Below, one piece after another: positions 19,397 through 27,643 of a DNA stretch of 64,000 nt. Each line of letters begins with the position of its first letter. Positions within the stretch are counted from its first letter, which is position 1. The notes under the pieces are model-generated. The model had not been told where the DNA came from. It searched no databases and saw only the letters and a program-made list of their open reading frames with translations. The position numbers were made by a program, and so were the translations under genes. Origin of the DNA: Amycolatopsis anabasis (lineage in GTDB: Bacteria; Actinomycetota; Actinomycetes; Mycobacteriales; Pseudonocardiaceae); contig NZ_VTHK01000001.1 in NCBI RefSeq assembly GCF_009765355.1, forward strand, positions 310,001-374,000. Direction: 5' to 3'.

Positions 19397-20022
19397 CACC
19401 GGTGCGGCGGGTAGTGCGGGCCGGGCTGCTGGGGCGCGTACCCGGGATGACCGGGCGGCGCCTGGCCCGGCGGCGGTCCCTGGGGCGGCTGGGGGAGCCG
19501 CGGCTGCTGCTGGGCCGCCCACTGCACCTGCTGCCACGCCTCGGCCGGTTGCGGGAAGCAGAACGTCAGCTTGGCGTTGACCGAACTGTGCACCGCCGCG
19601 CCCCACAGCTTGGTGCCGATGAACGCGTGCACCTGGCCGGAGGTCAGGTCGACCGCGACCATCCGGGTCTCCCCGCCGAACTGGTTGCCGGTTTTCGCCG
19701 AGGCGGCCTGCGCGGCGTCCGGGTACACCCGCGGCCCGACCAGCCCGGCGATGACCACCGACGCGGCGGTCCAGCCGACCGTGCCCAGCACGTTCGCGCG
19801 CGCGTGCTGCGTGGCCCGCGCGGTGAAGTCGAACAGCGCCGCGGCGGTGATGTCCGGTGCGGGCGCGGCCACCACGCAGTAGTTCATGGTGGACAGCGCC
19901 ACCGATTCGGTGAACAGCCCGACGGCCGCCGTCGCCGGCCCGATCTGGACCGAGTTCAGGCGGCCGCCGGAGCGCTGGATCCGCTCGGCAACGACACCGA
20001 GGTACTGCTCTGGGGTGAGCAT
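19396..20022 (-). CDS. hypothetical protein with Pro/Gln-rich tail
   Basis: This 208-residue protein is not assigned to a named family. It has a globular first 150 residues with a moderately hydrophobic stretch (VLGTVGWTAASVVIAGLVG). A low-complexity tail rich in P, Q and G (after about residue 160) ends HYPPHR. ATG 20022 is chosen because GGAGGAGG lies 7 bases upstream; a longer frame starts at 20061. The ATGA overlap with the PdxH-like gene suggests one transcript. Confidence 0.65.
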   Translation of the reverse strand: MLTPEQYLGVVAERIQRSGGRLNSVQIGPATAAVGLFTESVALSTMNYCVVAAPAPDITAAALFDFTARATQHARANVLGTVGWTAASVVIAGLVGPRVYPDAAQAASAKTGNQFGGETRMVAVDLTSGQVHAFIGTKLWGAAVHSSVNAKLTFCFPQPAEAWQQVQWAAQQQPRLPQPPQGPPPGQAPPGHPGYAPQQPGPHYPPHR

Positions 20023-20079
20023 GCGCGAACCTCCTCCGGCCTCTTTCACCGCCGGGCTCATGTTCGCACGTGCGCGGAT

Positions 20080-20505
20080 TCAGTGTGCGGGTTGTGCTTC
20101 GGTCGCGACCGAACCGGAGCGGCGGGCGAACACCGAGCCCAGCGCCCAGCGCCCGGGGCCGAAGAACACCAGCAGCAGGAACGCCCAGCAGAACATCGCC
20201 GCGGCCTCGCCCTCGTTCTCGATCGGCAGGAGGCCGTCGGGCTGGTGCGAAACGAAGTAGGCGTAGGCCATCGAGCCGGAGCAGATGAACGCGGCGGCCC
20301 GGGTGCCGAGGCCGAGGGCGACCAGCGCGCCGCCGACGAGCTGGATCGCCGCGGCCCACCAGCCCGGCCACACGCCGAACTCGGCGGCCTTCGCCTTGCC
20401 GAGAATGCCGAACAGGGTGGCCGCGCCATGGCACGCGAACAGGAAACCCACCACGATCCGGAACAACGCGAGCACGTGTTCCCGCCCTTGGGCCAGGGTT
20501 TTCAT
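20080..20505 (-). CDS. DoxX family membrane protein
   Basis: This 141-residue protein has four predicted membrane helices of the DoxX/MnhB type (FRIVVGFLFACHGAATLFG, AAAIQLVGGALVALGLG and AAAMFCWAFLLLVFFGPGRWALG). DoxX proteins are linked to redox and oxidative-stress systems in actinobacteria. ATG 20505 has GGAGGACG upstream. An IdeR-like box lies 31-49 bases before the start, suggesting iron-dependent control. Confidence 0.9.
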   Translation of the reverse strand: MKTLAQGREHVLALFRIVVGFLFACHGAATLFGILGKAKAAEFGVWPGWWAAAIQLVGGALVALGLGTRAAAFICSGSMAYAYFVSHQPDGLLPIENEGEAAAMFCWAFLLLVFFGPGRWALGSVFARRSGSVATEAQPAH

Positions 20506-20535
20506 TCGTCCTCCAGCAGGGGTGAGAGGTGTCGC

Positions 20536-20554
20536 TTAGGGTAGCCTTACTTGC
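20536..20554. promoter_or_regulatory. IdeR/DtxR-like iron box (doxX / DUF2020)
   Basis: TTAGGGTAGCCTTACTTGC matches the IdeR/DtxR consensus TWAGGTTAGSCTAACCTWA at 15 of 19 positions by eye. It lies in the divergent region between the DoxX gene and the DUF2020 lipoprotein gene, close to the DoxX start. Confidence 0.55.
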
Positions 20555-20660
20555 GGCCGACTTTCGTCGGATTGTGCGTTTGGTCCAAATCTTGGTGAAA
20601 GTTGAACCATCGAGGTGCCTGCTTCGTAGGGCGGCAGGGACGTGCTTCACTGGCCCTGCT

Positions 20661-21200
20661 ATGCGACCAGTAGTGATCCCCGCCGCGGCCTTGGCAGCCG
20701 CCGTCGCCGTGCTCGCCGCCTGTTCCCCGGGCGGCGGGGCCCCGCCTTCGGTCCCGCCCGTGCCGAGTTCCCCGGTCTCCACCGCGCCCGCGCCGCCGCC
20801 CGATCCGGAACCCGTGGCCGACGGGCCCTGCCCGTACCTGGAGAACGGTTTCGTCGCGCAGGCCAACGGCCAGCGGGTGTCGAAGGTGCGCACGTCGGCG
20901 GACAAACCGCATCCGGCGTGCTTCTTCTACGCGCTGAACGGGAAACCGCAGCTGACCGTCCGGGTCTACACCGGCGATCCGGTGGTGGCCAAGGCATTGG
21001 TGGACAAGGCGGCCCCGGTGAACACCAGCAATCCCGCGGACGAACCGCCCGGCTGGCAGGGCGGTTCGCAGGCGACCGACGGCGGCGCGGTGTACGCGGT
21101 GGCGAAACAGGGCACGGCGGTCGTGGTCACCACGAACCAGCGGCAGACCGTCAAGGCACGCACGGTGGCCAAACAGGCCGTTTCGGCACTCGCTCTGTAA
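20661..21200 (+). CDS. DUF2020 lipoprotein
   Basis: This 179-residue exported lipoprotein has a signal sequence ending in lipobox VLAAC (C21), then a Pro-rich spacer to about residue 48. The DUF2020 domain follows (CPYLENGFVAQANGQRVSKVRTS, HPACFFYALNGKPQLTVRVY). ATG 20661 was chosen because it gives a clean lipoprotein signal; the open frame to 20529 is upstream. The function of DUF2020 is unknown. The IdeR-like box in the shared upstream region may influence it. Confidence 0.88.
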   Translation: MRPVVIPAAALAAAVAVLAACSPGGGAPPSVPPVPSSPVSTAPAPPPDPEPVADGPCPYLENGFVAQANGQRVSKVRTSADKPHPACFFYALNGKPQLTVRVYTGDPVVAKALVDKAAPVNTSNPADEPPGWQGGSQATDGGAVYAVAKQGTAVVVTTNQRQTVKARTVAKQAVSALAL

Positions 21201-21356
21201 CCGGGTGAGCACGTGCGGGGCAAAATTGATCTTGTATTACCCTGACCACACCGCAGCCGGGGAGGACCTGCGCGCAGGCGTGTCCCAGCACGCCGCGCTG
21301 GCGCGTCAGGGCTGCGCAAGAGTTCGTGAACTTCGATCAACAAAGGACAGAAACCC

Positions 21357-21809
21357 GTGGCTGAAACCCTCAAGGAAATCCTGCTCGACTCCAGCAGGCG
21401 TCCGGCCGTCGTGAGCGACTTCGAGGTGCTCGTCGACCAGGAAGTCTCGGACAAGGGCGGTGTCTCGGGCGCGGTCGTCAAGACCGGCTTCGCGGCCGTC
21501 AAGAAGATCAAGCCGGGCATCATCCCCGCCGCGGTGGACAGCCTGCTCGACGACTTCGCCGGCTCGCTCGAGCCGTTCTACGCCGACTTCCGCGGCAAGG
21601 GCGGCGGCGACTTCGGCGCCTACCTGTCCAGCCGGTCCGACGAGGCGGCGGACGCGCTGCTGAGCGTGACCGACGCGCGCGCCGAGAAGAGCAGCCGCGA
21701 CAGCATCAAGAAGGTCTACGGCAAGCTGCGCCCGAACGGCAAGAAGAACGTCGAGGAGGCGCTGCCCCGCCTCGGCCAGCTGATCGACAAGCACGCGGCG
21801 AACGCCTGA
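21357..21809 (+). CDS. DUF6918 family protein
   Basis: This 150-residue, soluble, mostly helical protein (MAETLKEILLDSSRRPAVVSDFE..VLVDQEVSDKGGVSGAVVKTG) resembles an actinobacterial family of unknown function (DUF6918 from memory). It has no signal peptide or membrane helix. GTG 21357 begins the conserved reading. A strong terminator follows. The 156-base upstream gap probably contains its promoter. Confidence 0.75.
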   Translation: MAETLKEILLDSSRRPAVVSDFEVLVDQEVSDKGGVSGAVVKTGFAAVKKIKPGIIPAAVDSLLDDFAGSLEPFYADFRGKGGGDFGAYLSSRSDEAADALLSVTDARAEKSSRDSIKKVYGKLRPNGKKNVEEALPRLGQLIDKHAANA

Positions 21810-21812
21810 CAA

Positions 21813-21856
21813 CGCGAAAAGGCCGGGCACCTCAAGCAGGTGCCCGGCCTTTCGCG
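21813..21856. terminator. bidirectional terminator
   Basis: A long inverted repeat (CGCGAAAAGGCCGGGCACCT / AGGTGCCCGGCCTTTCGCG) lies between the convergent DUF6918 and Lys/Ala-rich genes. A and T runs at the two ends let it work on both strands. Confidence 0.9.
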
Positions 21857-21864
21857 TGCGGTGG

Positions 21865-22596
21865 TCAGTTCTTCTTCTCGCTGCCGGCGGGGTTCGACGC
21901 CTGCTGGCCGTTGCGCTGGACCGGCTGCTTGGGCTCCGCCTTGGCCGCGGGCTTCGCCTCGGATTTGGCCTCCGGCTTGGGTTCCGGATTCGCGGCGGCG
22001 GGCTTCGCCGGAGCGGCCGGTTTCGCCGGAGTCGCCGGGGTGGTGCTGCGCGGCGGCGCCGGGGCGACCGGCGGCTCCTGCTTGGACCGCAACGCGTAGG
22101 CGACACCGGCGGCGAGCGCGCCCAGGCCGAGGATCCACGGCCAGCGGCGGCGCTTGCGCCCGCCCCGGGCGGCGACCTTGGCTTCGGCGAGCGCGGCCTT
22201 GAAGTCCTTCCTGGCGCCCTTGAAGTCCTTCTTCGCCTTGCGCTTGGACTCCCCGGCGGCCTTGGCCGCGCGCAGCGCCGCCTTCTTGGCCTTGCGGCCC
22301 GGCTTGCGCATCTCTTTCAGCCGTTCGGCCGCCTCCTTGCGCGCCTGCTTGCCGCTGCGCGCGAGCTCCTTGCGGGTCACCCCGGCCTTGCGCGCGAGCT
22401 TCTTCTGCGCGCGACGGCTGGTCCTACCGGCGTCCTTCCGTGCGACATCGGCGCCCTCGGCGAGCTTGTGCTCGGCTGCCTGTGCGGCGTGCGCAGCCGC
22501 TTCGGCACCGGCCCTACCGGCCTCGACGGCTTTCTTCCGCAGGCCGAGCAGGCCGGCCTTCGCCGACTCACCCACCGAATCCGCGGCCCGAGTCAT
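21865..22596 (-). CDS. Lys/Ala-rich single-pass membrane protein
   Basis: This 243-residue protein begins with about 150 residues of Lys/Ala/Arg-rich helix, with histone-H1-like or coiled-coil-like composition (KKAALRAAKAAGESKRKAKKDFKGARKDF). One membrane helix (WPWILGLGALAAGVAYAL) and a Pro/Ala/Lys-rich tail follow. ATG 22596 has GAGGTG 6 bases upstream and is preferred to GTG 22605. The function is unknown; a nucleic-acid or envelope-polymer binding role is possible from charge alone. Confidence 0.75.
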   Translation of the reverse strand: MTRAADSVGESAKAGLLGLRKKAVEAGRAGAEAAAHAAQAAEHKLAEGADVARKDAGRTSRRAQKKLARKAGVTRKELARSGKQARKEAAERLKEMRKPGRKAKKAALRAAKAAGESKRKAKKDFKGARKDFKAALAEAKVAARGGRKRRRWPWILGLGALAAGVAYALRSKQEPPVAPAPPRSTTPATPAKPAAPAKPAAANPEPKPEAKSEAKPAAKAEPKQPVQRNGQQASNPAGSEKKN

Positions 22597-22685
22597 GGCC
22601 TTCACCTCGTCAATCGTTTTGTTTCCTGTCCGTTGCCTGTAACCTATCGTGCCCCTTTCCGGCGGATCTCGCCGCTGATGGCACG

Positions 22686-23240
22686 ATGAGACTCGTGACT
22701 GATAGCAATGGATCGCCCGTTGGTGGTGCCCAGAAGGCCGTTCTGCACACCAACAAGGGCGATATTCGCCTCAAGCTCTTCCCTGACCACGCCCCGAAGA
22801 CGGTCGCGAACTTCGCCGGATTGGCCGAGGGCACCAAGGACTACACCCAGCCCAACGCCAAGGGCGAGAAGACCGGCCCGTTCTACGACGGTTCGATCTT
22901 CCACCGGGTCATCGACGGCTTCATGGTGCAGGGCGGCGACCCGACCGGCACCGGCCGCGGCGGCCCCGGCTACAAGTTCGGCGACGAGTTCCACCCGGAA
23001 CTGCAGTTCAACAAGCCGTACCTGCTGGCGATGGCCAACGCGGGTCCCGGCACGAACGGCTCGCAGTTCTTCATCACCGTCGCGCCGACGCCGCACCTGA
23101 ACTTCAAGCACACCGTCTTCGGCGAGGTGGAAGACCAGGAGTCGCGCAACGTGGTCGACTCGATCGCGCAGACCGCGACCGGCCTGGCGGACAAGCCGGT
23201 CGACGACATCGTCATCGAAAGCATCGACATCGAGCGCTGA
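22686..23240 (+). CDS. ppiA: cyclophilin-type peptidyl-prolyl isomerase
   Basis: This 184-residue cytoplasmic cyclophilin catalyses proline cis-trans isomerisation in protein folding. The active-site landmarks are FHRVIDGFMVQGGDPTGTGRGGPGYKF, with catalytic arginine in FHRV, and MANAGPGTNGSQFFIT. It ends with DDIVIESIDIER. The start is uncertain: ATG 22686 is given, but GTG 22695 (VTDSNG) is equally plausible, and neither has a strong ribosome site. The order ppiA, PH protein, crgA is conserved with mycobacteria. Confidence 0.95.
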   Translation: MRLVTDSNGSPVGGAQKAVLHTNKGDIRLKLFPDHAPKTVANFAGLAEGTKDYTQPNAKGEKTGPFYDGSIFHRVIDGFMVQGGDPTGTGRGGPGYKFGDEFHPELQFNKPYLLAMANAGPGTNGSQFFITVAPTPHLNFKHTVFGEVEDQESRNVVDSIAQTATGLADKPVDDIVIESIDIER

Positions 23241-23278
23241 CGGCCGAGTTCACGCGACTTCGGTAGGTTGGAGTCATC

Positions 23279-24223
23279 GTGAATCAGCCTCCGTACCCCC
23301 AGCCCGGCCAGCAGGCGGCGATGCCTGGCTGCTGGTGGCACCCGAACCGTGCGACCGGCCTGCGCTGCACGCGATGCGACCGTCCGGCCTGCCCGGACTG
23401 CCTGCGTGAGGCTTCCGTGGGCTACCAGTGCATCGACTGCGTGCAGGCCGGTCGGCAGGCCGATCGCGCCCAGCGTCGGCAGTACCGCGGCGCGGGCTAC
23501 GGCACGCGGACGGTCGCGGGCGCCGTGCCGGCCGAACGGGCCGTCGTCACGCCGGTGCTCATCGCGATCAACCTCGCGCTGTTCGTGCTCACGGTGATCC
23601 AGGCGCAGAGCCTCATGCAGAACGAGCTCGCGCCCATCGAGCAGGACAGCATGATGTGGACGCCGGGCGTCGTCTTCAACGGCGAGTGGTGGCGCCTGCT
23701 CACCTCGGGTTTCTTCCACATCGGCCCGCTGCACGTCGCGGTGAACATGTTCTCGCTGTGGGTGCTCGGCCGGGACATCGAACTGCTGCTGGGCCGGGTG
23801 CGGTTCCTCGCCGTGTACGTGCTCTCGCTGTTCGGCGGGTCGGTCGCGGTGATGCTGTTCGACCAGATCGACCGCCCGTCGGCGGGCGCGTCCGGGGCCA
23901 TCTACGGCCTGCTCGGCGGGTTGCTGGTCGCCGTGCTCCGGCTCCGGCTCAACCCGGTCCCGGCGCTCGTGGTGATCGCGGTGAACATCGCCATCAGCAT
24001 CGGGATCCCGAACATCTCGCTGCTCGCGCACCTGGGCGGCCTGGTCGTCGGCGCGCTGGTGACGGCGGCGATGGTGTACGCGCCGGAGAAGAACCGGGCG
24101 TTCTGGCAGGCGGGCGCGGTGGCGCTGCTCGCCGTGGCGCTGATCGGCCTGGTGGTGTACCGCGACAGCGAGATCAGCGGGATGACCTGCGGTTACCTCC
24201 GGCAGGTGTTCGTCTGCCGGTGA
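23279..24223 (+). CDS. rhomboid family intramembrane serine protease
   Basis: This 314-residue protein has an N-terminal zinc-binding, B-box-like module with paired cysteines and histidines (CWWHP, CTRCDRPACPDCL, CIDC; residues 18-54). A six-helix rhomboid core follows. Catalytic S205 (GASGAIYG) and H251 (LLAHLGG) are present, with H152/N156 (LHVAVNMF) as the oxyanion residues, so it should be active. Rhomboids cut single-pass membrane proteins. GTG 23279 lies 38 bases after ppiA. The target is unknown. Confidence 0.93.
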   Translation: MNQPPYPQPGQQAAMPGCWWHPNRATGLRCTRCDRPACPDCLREASVGYQCIDCVQAGRQADRAQRRQYRGAGYGTRTVAGAVPAERAVVTPVLIAINLALFVLTVIQAQSLMQNELAPIEQDSMMWTPGVVFNGEWWRLLTSGFFHIGPLHVAVNMFSLWVLGRDIELLLGRVRFLAVYVLSLFGGSVAVMLFDQIDRPSAGASGAIYGLLGGLLVAVLRLRLNPVPALVVIAVNIAISIGIPNISLLAHLGGLVVGALVTAAMVYAPEKNRAFWQAGAVALLAVALIGLVVYRDSEISGMTCGYLRQVFVCR

Positions 24224-24235
24224 CCGCCGGTGATC

Positions 24236-24652
24236 TCAGTGCCCCGTGCGCAGGGTGCTGAGGGTGTCCAGGACGTCGCGCGGTTCGGCGCCGAGTTCGA
24301 GCCAGCCGAGCACCAGCAGGACCTCCTCGGCCTCCAGTTCGAGCGTCTGGGCCTGGCGGCCGAGCCGGCGGGTGGTGCGCAGGCGGACCTGGACGTCCGG
24401 CCACGGCAGCAGCAGGCGGCCGCTGAGGGTGCGGACGCCGATGCCGTGCGGATCGGCGGTCAGCCGGGGGCGCAGCAGGGTGCCGTGCGCCGCGAGCGCG
24501 GCCAGGACCACGGCGGCGACGCCGAACAGCACCGCGCCCGGCCGGTCACCGGCGAGCGCGGTCAGCACCGCGCCGCCCGCGGCCGCGGCCGTGGACAGCC
24601 AGGCGACGGCGACGAGCGCCGGACGAGGTGCCCACGAAGCCGAGTTATCCAC
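24236..24652 (-). CDS. PH domain-containing membrane protein
   Basis: This 138-residue protein has two N-terminal hydrophobic helices (VAVAWLSTAAAAGGAVLTAL and VLFGVAAVVLAALAAHG) and a bacterial PH-like domain (LRPRLTADPHGIGVRTLSGRLLLPWPDVQVRL). It corresponds in position and layout to mycobacterial Rv0010c. GTG 24652 is chosen; TTG 24667 is an alternative. Two perfect TTATCCACA boxes overlap this start region, so DnaA could affect its expression. It is convergent with the rhomboid gene. Confidence 0.82.
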   Translation of the reverse strand: MDNSASWAPRPALVAVAWLSTAAAAGGAVLTALAGDRPGAVLFGVAAVVLAALAAHGTLLRPRLTADPHGIGVRTLSGRLLLPWPDVQVRLRTTRRLGRQAQTLELEAEEVLLVLGWLELGAEPRDVLDTLSTLRTGH

Positions 24653-24666
24653 AGGCTTTATCCACA
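24645..24666. promoter_or_regulatory. tandem perfect DnaA boxes
   Basis: TTATCCACA occurs at 24645-24653 and again at 24658-24666, in direct orientation with a 4-base gap. Both match the E. coli-type DnaA box exactly. They cover the start of the PH-domain gene, downstream of crgA. Confidence 0.6.
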
Positions 24667-24733
24667 ATGGGGATGAGTCACACCGGTGTAATTCGGTGTC
24701 AAGCGGCCGTTCGGAGTAATCGAGTCACTACCG

Positions 24734-25000
24734 TCAGCGCCAGCGCATGGTCATGAGGAGACCGGAGATCATCAGCGCGAAACCGATCGCGAAGTTCCAG
24801 TTGCCCAGCTCCATCATGAAGGGGATCTTGTCGCCCGCGATGTAGTTCACCACGAGCCAGACGAGCCCGAGCAGCATAAGCCCGAACATGACGCCCTTGT
24901 AAATCGGGTGGGACGGCCCCGCGGCCCGCACCTTGACCGGCGTGCGCCGGTCGGTCGGCGGGGTGTACGCCGTCTTCTTGCGAACCTTGGACTTGGGCAT
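24734..25000 (-). CDS. crgA: cell division protein CrgA
   Basis: This 88-residue protein has a basic cytoplasmic N-terminus (MPKSKVRKKTAYTPP) and two membrane helices (GVMFGLMLLGLVWLVVNYI and FAIGFALMISGLLMTMRW). CrgA binds FtsZ, FtsQ, FtsI and CwsA, and coordinates septum formation in actinomycetes. Length and architecture are typical. Confidence 0.96.
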   Translation of the reverse strand: MPKSKVRKKTAYTPPTDRRTPVKVRAAGPSHPIYKGVMFGLMLLGLVWLVVNYIAGDKIPFMMELGNWNFAIGFALMISGLLMTMRWR

Positions 25001-25157
25001 CTGTCAGTCCTCGCGTGCTGTCCGAGTGTGTCGTCGGCCCGGAAGCGTCCCCGATCGGGGGCGCAACCAGTGCTTCGTGAACACGTTAACGTAATCGAGG
25101 ACGCGCAAGAACCGGGGCGGAGCCGTCCTTGCTTGTTCGTTGCCGAGAGGAGCTTGC

Positions 25158-26063
25158 GTGACCATCCACGACGGACCGGATCCGGACGGACGCGAGTTCG
25201 TCGGGCCGGGCGGCGAAGGCCCCGGGCGCACCGCGACGACCGGGCGGTCCGGGCCCGCGGGCGCCGGCGGCCGGACCGTGCGCACGGTCGGCGAGCTGCT
25301 GATCACCGCGGGCATCGTGGTGCTCCTGTTCGTGGTCTACGAGCTGTACGTCACCGACTGGTTCTCCGCCGGCAAGCAGGCCACGGCCAGCTCCGCGCTG
25401 GACGACGACTGGGCCAACGGCCGCCAGTTGCACCCCGAGCTGATCGACGGCAAGGCGTTCGCCCGGCTGTACATCCCGACCTTCGGCGCCGACTACCACT
25501 TCACCATCCAGGAAGGGGTCGGCCCGGAGTCGCTGGAGATCGGGCCCGGGCACTACAAGGGCACCGCGTTGCCCGGCGAGCCCGGCAACTTCGGCGTCGC
25601 CGGGCACCGGGTCGGCAAGGGCGCCCCGTTCAACGACCTCGACCTGCTGAACTCCTGCGACGCGATCGTCGTCGAGACGGCGAGCGACTTCTTCGTCTAC
25701 CGGGTGCTGCCGCACGACGACGAGATCAACGGCTGGGCGACCGGCAAGGGCATGCAGCCGAAATGCGCGAAGGTCGGCACGCTGCGCGATCCGAACCAGC
25801 CCGGCGGCGGGCCGTACGGCGAGACGGTCGGGCGCAAGATCGTCAGCCCGAACCGCGGTGACGCGGTCGCGCCGGTGCCCTACCGGCCGACCGATCTGCT
25901 GCCCAAGGCGTCCCAGGCGGCGCTGCTCACGCTGACCACCTGCCACCCGCAGTTCTCCGACCGCGAGCGGCTCATCATCCACGCGGTGCTGGTCAAGCAG
26001 TTCCGCAAGGCGCCGAACGGCGGCGGATATCCGGAACTGCTCAAGCAGATCGGGGAGGGTTGA
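25158..26063 (+). CDS. class E sortase
   Basis: This 301-residue transpeptidase has a disordered Gly-rich N-terminus, one membrane helix (about residues 46-64) and an extracellular sortase barrel. The catalytic set is H150 (VAGHR), C262 (TLTTCHP) and the arginine in SDRERL (R269 or R271). Class E sortases of high-GC Gram-positives anchor LAXTG-type proteins. GTG 25158 has GAGAGGAG just upstream. The 51-residue membrane protein follows with a one-base overlap. Confidence 0.93.
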   Translation: MTIHDGPDPDGREFVGPGGEGPGRTATTGRSGPAGAGGRTVRTVGELLITAGIVVLLFVVYELYVTDWFSAGKQATASSALDDDWANGRQLHPELIDGKAFARLYIPTFGADYHFTIQEGVGPESLEIGPGHYKGTALPGEPGNFGVAGHRVGKGAPFNDLDLLNSCDAIVVETASDFFVYRVLPHDDEINGWATGKGMQPKCAKVGTLRDPNQPGGGPYGETVGRKIVSPNRGDAVAPVPYRPTDLLPKASQAALLTLTTCHPQFSDRERLIIHAVLVKQFRKAPNGGGYPELLKQIGEG

Positions 26064-26218
26064 TGTACCACTGGATCTGGCGACACCTGCCCGGGCCGGT
26101 GGCCGCGAAGGCGGTGCTCGCGCTCGCCCTGGTGGCCGGCGTGGTCGCGCTGCTGATGTTCGTGATCTTCCCGTGGGTGGAGCCGCTGCTGCCGTTCAAC
26201 GACGTGTCGGTTCAGTAG
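26063..26218 (+). CDS. 51-residue membrane protein
   Basis: This small protein starts MYHWIWRHLPGPVAAKAVL, has one membrane helix (about residues 17-39) and ends LLPFNDVSVQ. Its ATG overlaps the sortase stop by one base (TGATG), indicating coupled translation. Similar small proteins follow this sortase in related actinomycetes. It may be a sortase partner, which is inference from position. Its 3' end overlaps the fprA end by 7 bases. Confidence 0.75.
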   Translation: MYHWIWRHLPGPVAAKAVLALALVAGVVALLMFVIFPWVEPLLPFNDVSVQ

Positions 26219-27558
26219 TCCCGGGACACCCGGATCATCTCTTCGCGTTCGACGACCTTGACGCGTTCCCGGCCCTGCGGTGCGCCCAGGGATCGCTCGT
26301 GGGCGTCCAGGCGGCCCCAGCCCGCCCAGGTGGTGTACGGGACACCGCGCTCGGCGAGGAAGTCCAGGATCGCGTCCGGCTCTCCGCGTGTCGGCGGGGC
26401 GAGCGTGCCCGCGTCGGCGAGCAGGCTGGCGATCGTCTCGGCGGCGTCGCCCTTGGTGTGCCCGATCAGCCCGACCGGGCCGCGTTTGATCCACCCGGTG
26501 ACGTACACCCCGGGCAGCTGGTTCTCGTCCAGGTCGAGGACCCGGCCCGCCTGGTTGGGCACGGTGCCGGAGACGTGGTCGAACGGGATCTCGGCCAGGT
26601 GGGTGGACAGGTAGCCGACCGCGCGGTAGACCGCCTGCACGTCCCAGTCGTGGAACTCGCCGGTGCCGCGGACGTTGCCGTCCCCGGTCAGCTCGGTGCG
26701 TTCGGTGCGCAGCCCGGTCACCCGGCCGTCGCCGACCACCTCGACCGGCGAGTGGAAGAAGTGCAGGTGCAGCCGCTTCGGCCGGTCGCCCTGGTCCCGG
26801 ATGGCCCATTCCTGCAGGGTCTTGACCACCATGTCGACCTGCTTGGACCCGCGGATCGCGGCCATCGAACCCTCGTCGAACTCGATGTCCTCCGGGTACA
26901 CGATGACCTCGACGTTCGGCGAGTGGTCGAGTTCGCGCAGTTCCATCGGCGTGAACTTGGCCTGCGCCGGGCCGCGGCGGCCGAACACGTGCACGTCGGT
27001 GACCGGGCTGGCCTTCAGCCCCGCGTAGACGTTCGGCGGGATCTCGGTGGCGAGCAGCTCGTCGGCGGTCTTGGCCAGGATCCGGGCGACGTCGAGGGCC
27101 ACGTTGCCGACGCCGAGCACGGCGACGCTGGTCGCCTCCAGCGGCCAGGTCCGCGGCACGTCGGGGTGGCCGTCGTACCAGGAGACGAAGTCGGCGGCGC
27201 CGCGGCTGCCCGGCAGGTCGATGCCGGGGATGTCCAGGGGCCGGTCGGCGCAGGCACCGGTGGCGAAGATGACCGCGTCGTAGAACTCGCGCAGGTCGTC
27301 GAGCTTGATGTCGGTGCCGTAGTCGATGTTGCCCAGCAGGCGGATGCCGGGGCGGTCCAGCACCTTGTGCAGCGCGGTGACGATTCCCTTGATGCGCGGG
27401 TGGTCGGGGGCGACGCCGTAGCGGATCAGCCCGAACGGCGCCGGCATGCGCTCGAACAGGTCGATGCTGACGTCGGCTTCGGACTTGTCCAGGATGTCGG
27501 CGGCGTAGATACCGGCCGGGCCGGCGCCCACGATCGCGACGCGAAGAGATCGATTCAC
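26212..27558 (-). CDS. fprA: ferredoxin/adrenodoxin-NADP+ reductase FprA
   Basis: This 448-residue FAD enzyme of the adrenodoxin-reductase type transfers electrons between NADPH and ferredoxins. It has an FAD site VAIVGAGPAGIYAA near the N-terminus and an NADP site GVGNVALDVARIL. It also carries DVHVFGRRGPAQAKFTP and GWIKRGPVGLIGHTKGDA. GTG 27558 is preferred over TTG 27567; no clear ribosome site is visible. An IdeR-like box lies 12-30 bases upstream, so expression is likely iron-responsive. Confidence 0.93.
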   Translation of the reverse strand: MNRSLRVAIVGAGPAGIYAADILDKSEADVSIDLFERMPAPFGLIRYGVAPDHPRIKGIVTALHKVLDRPGIRLLGNIDYGTDIKLDDLREFYDAVIFATGACADRPLDIPGIDLPGSRGAADFVSWYDGHPDVPRTWPLEATSVAVLGVGNVALDVARILAKTADELLATEIPPNVYAGLKASPVTDVHVFGRRGPAQAKFTPMELRELDHSPNVEVIVYPEDIEFDEGSMAAIRGSKQVDMVVKTLQEWAIRDQGDRPKRLHLHFFHSPVEVVGDGRVTGLRTERTELTGDGNVRGTGEFHDWDVQAVYRAVGYLSTHLAEIPFDHVSGTVPNQAGRVLDLDENQLPGVYVTGWIKRGPVGLIGHTKGDAAETIASLLADAGTLAPPTRGEPDAILDFLAERGVPYTTWAGWGRLDAHERSLGAPQGRERVKVVEREEMIRVSRDY

Positions 27559-27569
27559 ACGTCTCAAGG

Positions 27570-27588
27570 TAAGGTAAGGTTGCCCTAA
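27570..27588. promoter_or_regulatory. IdeR/DtxR-like iron box upstream of fprA
   Basis: On the minus strand this reads TTAGGGCAACCTTACCTTA, matching TWAGGTTAGSCTAACCTWA at 15 of 19 positions by eye. It is 12 bases from the fprA start, where bound repressor would block transcription. Confidence 0.6.
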
Positions 27589-27643
27589 CTTTCACTGTGA
27601 TCCGAATGACGGTCCAGCATGTGAACACCGGTAGAGTGACCGC

